From IMG/VR virus record IMGVR_UViG_3300046454_000268, positions 1 through 23,433 of that record: a stretch of DNA of 23,433 nucleotides. One strand, given 5' to 3'. Below the pieces are notes generated by a model, which was not told where the DNA came from, did not search any database, and saw nothing but the letters and a program-made list of their open reading frames with translations. Of the stretch, positions 22,518 to 23,433 are shown piece by piece. How positions within the stretch are numbered: the stretch's first letter is position 1; every line of letters starts with the position of its first letter. The position numbers were made by a program, and so were the translations under genes. Origin of the DNA: a virus.

Positions 22518-22528
22518 CTCTCACTCAT
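22202..22528 (-). CDS. Zinc-finger/HTH protein in overlapping frame
   Basis: In another frame of the same strand, a 108-residue ORF opens MSERCPNCGAMYSIVGRVHN. It has a zinc-binding set C5, C8, H19, C21 that matches small phage zinc proteins I recall. It continues as a Ser/Ala-rich linker and ends with KPWAKEGMSRATWFRRRK, which looks like a helix-turn-helix recognition segment seen in phage transcription factors. The two end parts thus look coded, although the middle is less so. Either both frames are translated, or a frameshift joins them, or one is an ancient relic. No ribosome site precedes its ATG, which sits flush with the tandem repeat at 22529-22555. Confidence 0.45.
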   Translation of the reverse strand: MSERCPNCGAMYSIVGRVHNCRPKTNHTLLPSAKVVAAQASTSTSAKVRPSPSNATTARSRGRPISKFREMSLAVIKPWAKEGMSRATWFRRRKSSNLTKNIEPSSRG

Positions 22529-22555
22529 GAGACTATTTGAGACTATTTGAGACTA
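22529..22555. repeat. 10-bp tandem repeat after terS
   Basis: The unit GAGACTATTT is repeated 2.7 times in perfect tandem between the terS stop and the next ATG. The 10-base period equals about one helical turn of DNA, so bound proteins could stack on one face. It may be a binding site for TerS or a regulator; recent slippage is an alternative. Confidence 0.6.
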
Positions 22556-22558
22556 ATG

Positions 22559-23035
22559 TCAAGCGGCCGATTCATCCTTATCATCGACCAACTTGAGATG
22601 CGGCACACCCAATTCCTGCGCCTTCTTCGTGGCCTCTCGCACCAATTCCTCATCGGTCATTGCATCAAATGCGCCAGCATCACCAACTTCGCGGCGATCG
22701 ATGATGAGGCCTAGAATACGCGCCATTGCAACGGTTGCCTGAGTTACGCCGACTGGATTGTCCTTGTCTTTGGCGATCTCTCGAGCCTCCTCGAGATATC
22801 CCAGCAATCTCTCGCGTGAGTATTCTATCTCTGCGCCATATTGCTGGATTGATTTTTGTGCTCTTTCCTCAAGCAATTCAGCTATTCGGCTTTCAACGTC
22901 TTTACGAGACTTTAGGGTCGATGGATTGCCGCGATTTGGTTTATATCCAGCCAATGTATATGCAGCCCTGATTTCATTGCCGTTAGCAACGTGCTGGGCA
23001 AATATTTCATGCTTTGCATTTGATAGTGCTGGCAT
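22559..23035 (-). CDS. terS: Probable terminase small subunit
   Basis: The 158-residue protein begins MPALSNAKHEIFAQHVANG, with a helix-turn-helix-like repeat NEIRAAYTLAGYKPNRGNPS typical of terminase small subunits. It continues with a central helical oligomerisation region containing RERLLGYLEEAREIAKDK and a charged C-terminus. TerS normally recognises the phage pac or cos site and regulates TerL. The order terS, small genes, terL, portal, capsid is the normal packaging order. Upstream is a short 57-residue gene; an AAGG lies very close to the ATG, so the ribosome site is weak. A tandem repeat lies just after its stop. Confidence 0.75.
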   Translation of the reverse strand: MPALSNAKHEIFAQHVANGNEIRAAYTLAGYKPNRGNPSTLKSRKDVESRIAELLEERAQKSIQQYGAEIEYSRERLLGYLEEAREIAKDKDNPVGVTQATVAMARILGLIIDRREVGDAGAFDAMTDEELVREATKKAQELGVPHLKLVDDKDESAA

Positions 23036-23039
23036 TGCC

Positions 23040-23213
23040 TTAAGCTGCGTTAATGCGCGCTATAACGCTGTCCACGATCGGCTGGAGATTTTGTGTCGAT
23101 CCTGCATCCGTGATGGCTGTGAGTTGATTGTCCAAGTCTGTGGCCAATGGTGGCGCAATGCCCTTTGAAATCATGAGAGCCTGTGCTGTTGCAACGTCTG
23201 CTGCGACTGTCAT
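23040..23213 (-). CDS. Small hypothetical protein, 57 aa
   Basis: The 57-residue product has an Ala-rich N-terminus (MTVAADVATAQALMISKGIA) and continues with PPLATDLDNQLTAITDAG and PIVDSVIARINAA, a small helical protein. The ATG at 23213 follows an AGGA about six bases upstream, and its stop lies five bases before terS. No membrane segment or known motif is seen. It likely belongs to the late operon. Confidence 0.65.
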   Translation of the reverse strand: MTVAADVATAQALMISKGIAPPLATDLDNQLTAITDAGSTQNLQPIVDSVIARINAA

Positions 23214-23215
23214 GA

Positions 23216-23380
23216 TTAGTCCTGATGATATTCTAGATCTTCAATATATTTTAGCGTTTCGCGCGCCAATTCAGATAGCGGCGGACCCCAGTCAAATCCG
23301 CCCATCCATTCAGGGAACGGCTCACCCAATTTTGCTTCAGCTATCCATGTGAGACGCTTGATGATTTCTGCATGTGTCAT
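23216..23380 (-). CDS. Small hypothetical protein, 54 aa
   Basis: The 54-residue product contains RLTWIAEAKLGEPFPEWMGG and ends LKYIEDLEYHQD. It is acidic and Trp-rich, has no membrane segment and resembles no family I know. The ATG at 23380 lies near a GGGA. The open frame continues upstream without a stop to the edge of the window, so a longer start beyond the edge cannot be excluded. Confidence 0.6.
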   Translation of the reverse strand: MTHAEIIKRLTWIAEAKLGEPFPEWMGGFDWGPPLSELARETLKYIEDLEYHQD

Positions 23381-23397
23381 CAGGCAATATTTCCCAT

Positions 23398-23433
23398 TCA
23401 GCGCAAATGGCGCTCTGCCGCAGAGGACGGCTC
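23398..23433 (-). CDS. Possible 3' end of an upstream gene (cut by edge)
   Basis: One minus-strand frame at the window edge reads EPSSAAERHLR and then stops at 23398, 17 bases before the next ATG. This fits the spacing of the operon but is too short to identify. Confidence 0.25.
   Translation of the reverse strand, partial: EPSSAAERHLR

Noticed and set aside
1-23433. Prophage integration features or bacterial flanking genes
   Set aside because: No integrase, repressor, attachment-like repeat or bacterial gene is present; the window is wholly phage late region plus cassette.

Overview
This window looks like part of the genome of a tailed double-stranded DNA phage (Caudoviricetes), seen through its DNA-packaging and head-assembly genes. 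Nearly all genes lie on the minus strand and read right to left as one tightly packed late operon. Start and stop codons overlap repeatedly (ATGA, TGATG and TAATG junctions). No bacterial housekeeping gene, tRNA, rRNA, integrase or CRISPR array was seen. The host is probably Gram-negative, since the accessory genes are of the LPS-core or O-antigen sugar type. The exact host cannot be read from the sequence.

Layout in the direction of transcription. (1) 23433-20917: two tiny genes, the terminase small subunit, a 10-bp tandem repeat, two zinc-binding ORFs that overlap in different frames, and a run of small proteins including two single-helix membrane peptides. (2) 20913-17188: terminase large subunit, an inserted HNH endonuclease, a possible gene remnant, and small membrane or coiled-coil proteins. 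(3) 17188-11382: portal, a Pro/Gly-rich protein, a GroES-like protein, a probable scaffold and a conserved virion-type protein. (4) 11381-1794: a cassette of about 9.6 kb of carbohydrate genes, described below. (5) 1793-1: a hairpin-rich leader, a probable decoration protein and the HK97-fold major capsid protein.

The cassette is the most interesting part. It sits between the scaffold region and the capsid genes, which are normally adjacent. It encodes two GT-A glycosyltransferases, a fused nucleotidyltransferase-kinase with the HldE domains in reversed order, a GmhA-type SIS isomerase, a putative sugar O-methyltransferase, a radical SAM/SPASM protein, an acetolactate-synthase-like TPP enzyme and a class I methyltransferase. 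This is most of what is needed to make, activate, modify and transfer an unusual, probably heptose-derived sugar. Its position among the late head genes suggests a virion or host-surface glycan, but the acceptor is unknown.

Inside the cassette, two small plus-strand genes form a separate unit. They have a recognisable sigma70-type promoter, and a terminator hairpin that lies inside the 3' end of the radical SAM gene. The two convergent genes share a single CTAG for their stop codons.

Other notable points are a capsid gene whose only well-placed start is AUU behind a perfect AGGAGG, and a leader with five successive inverted repeats. Family names are from recall of conserved motifs; no database search was run.
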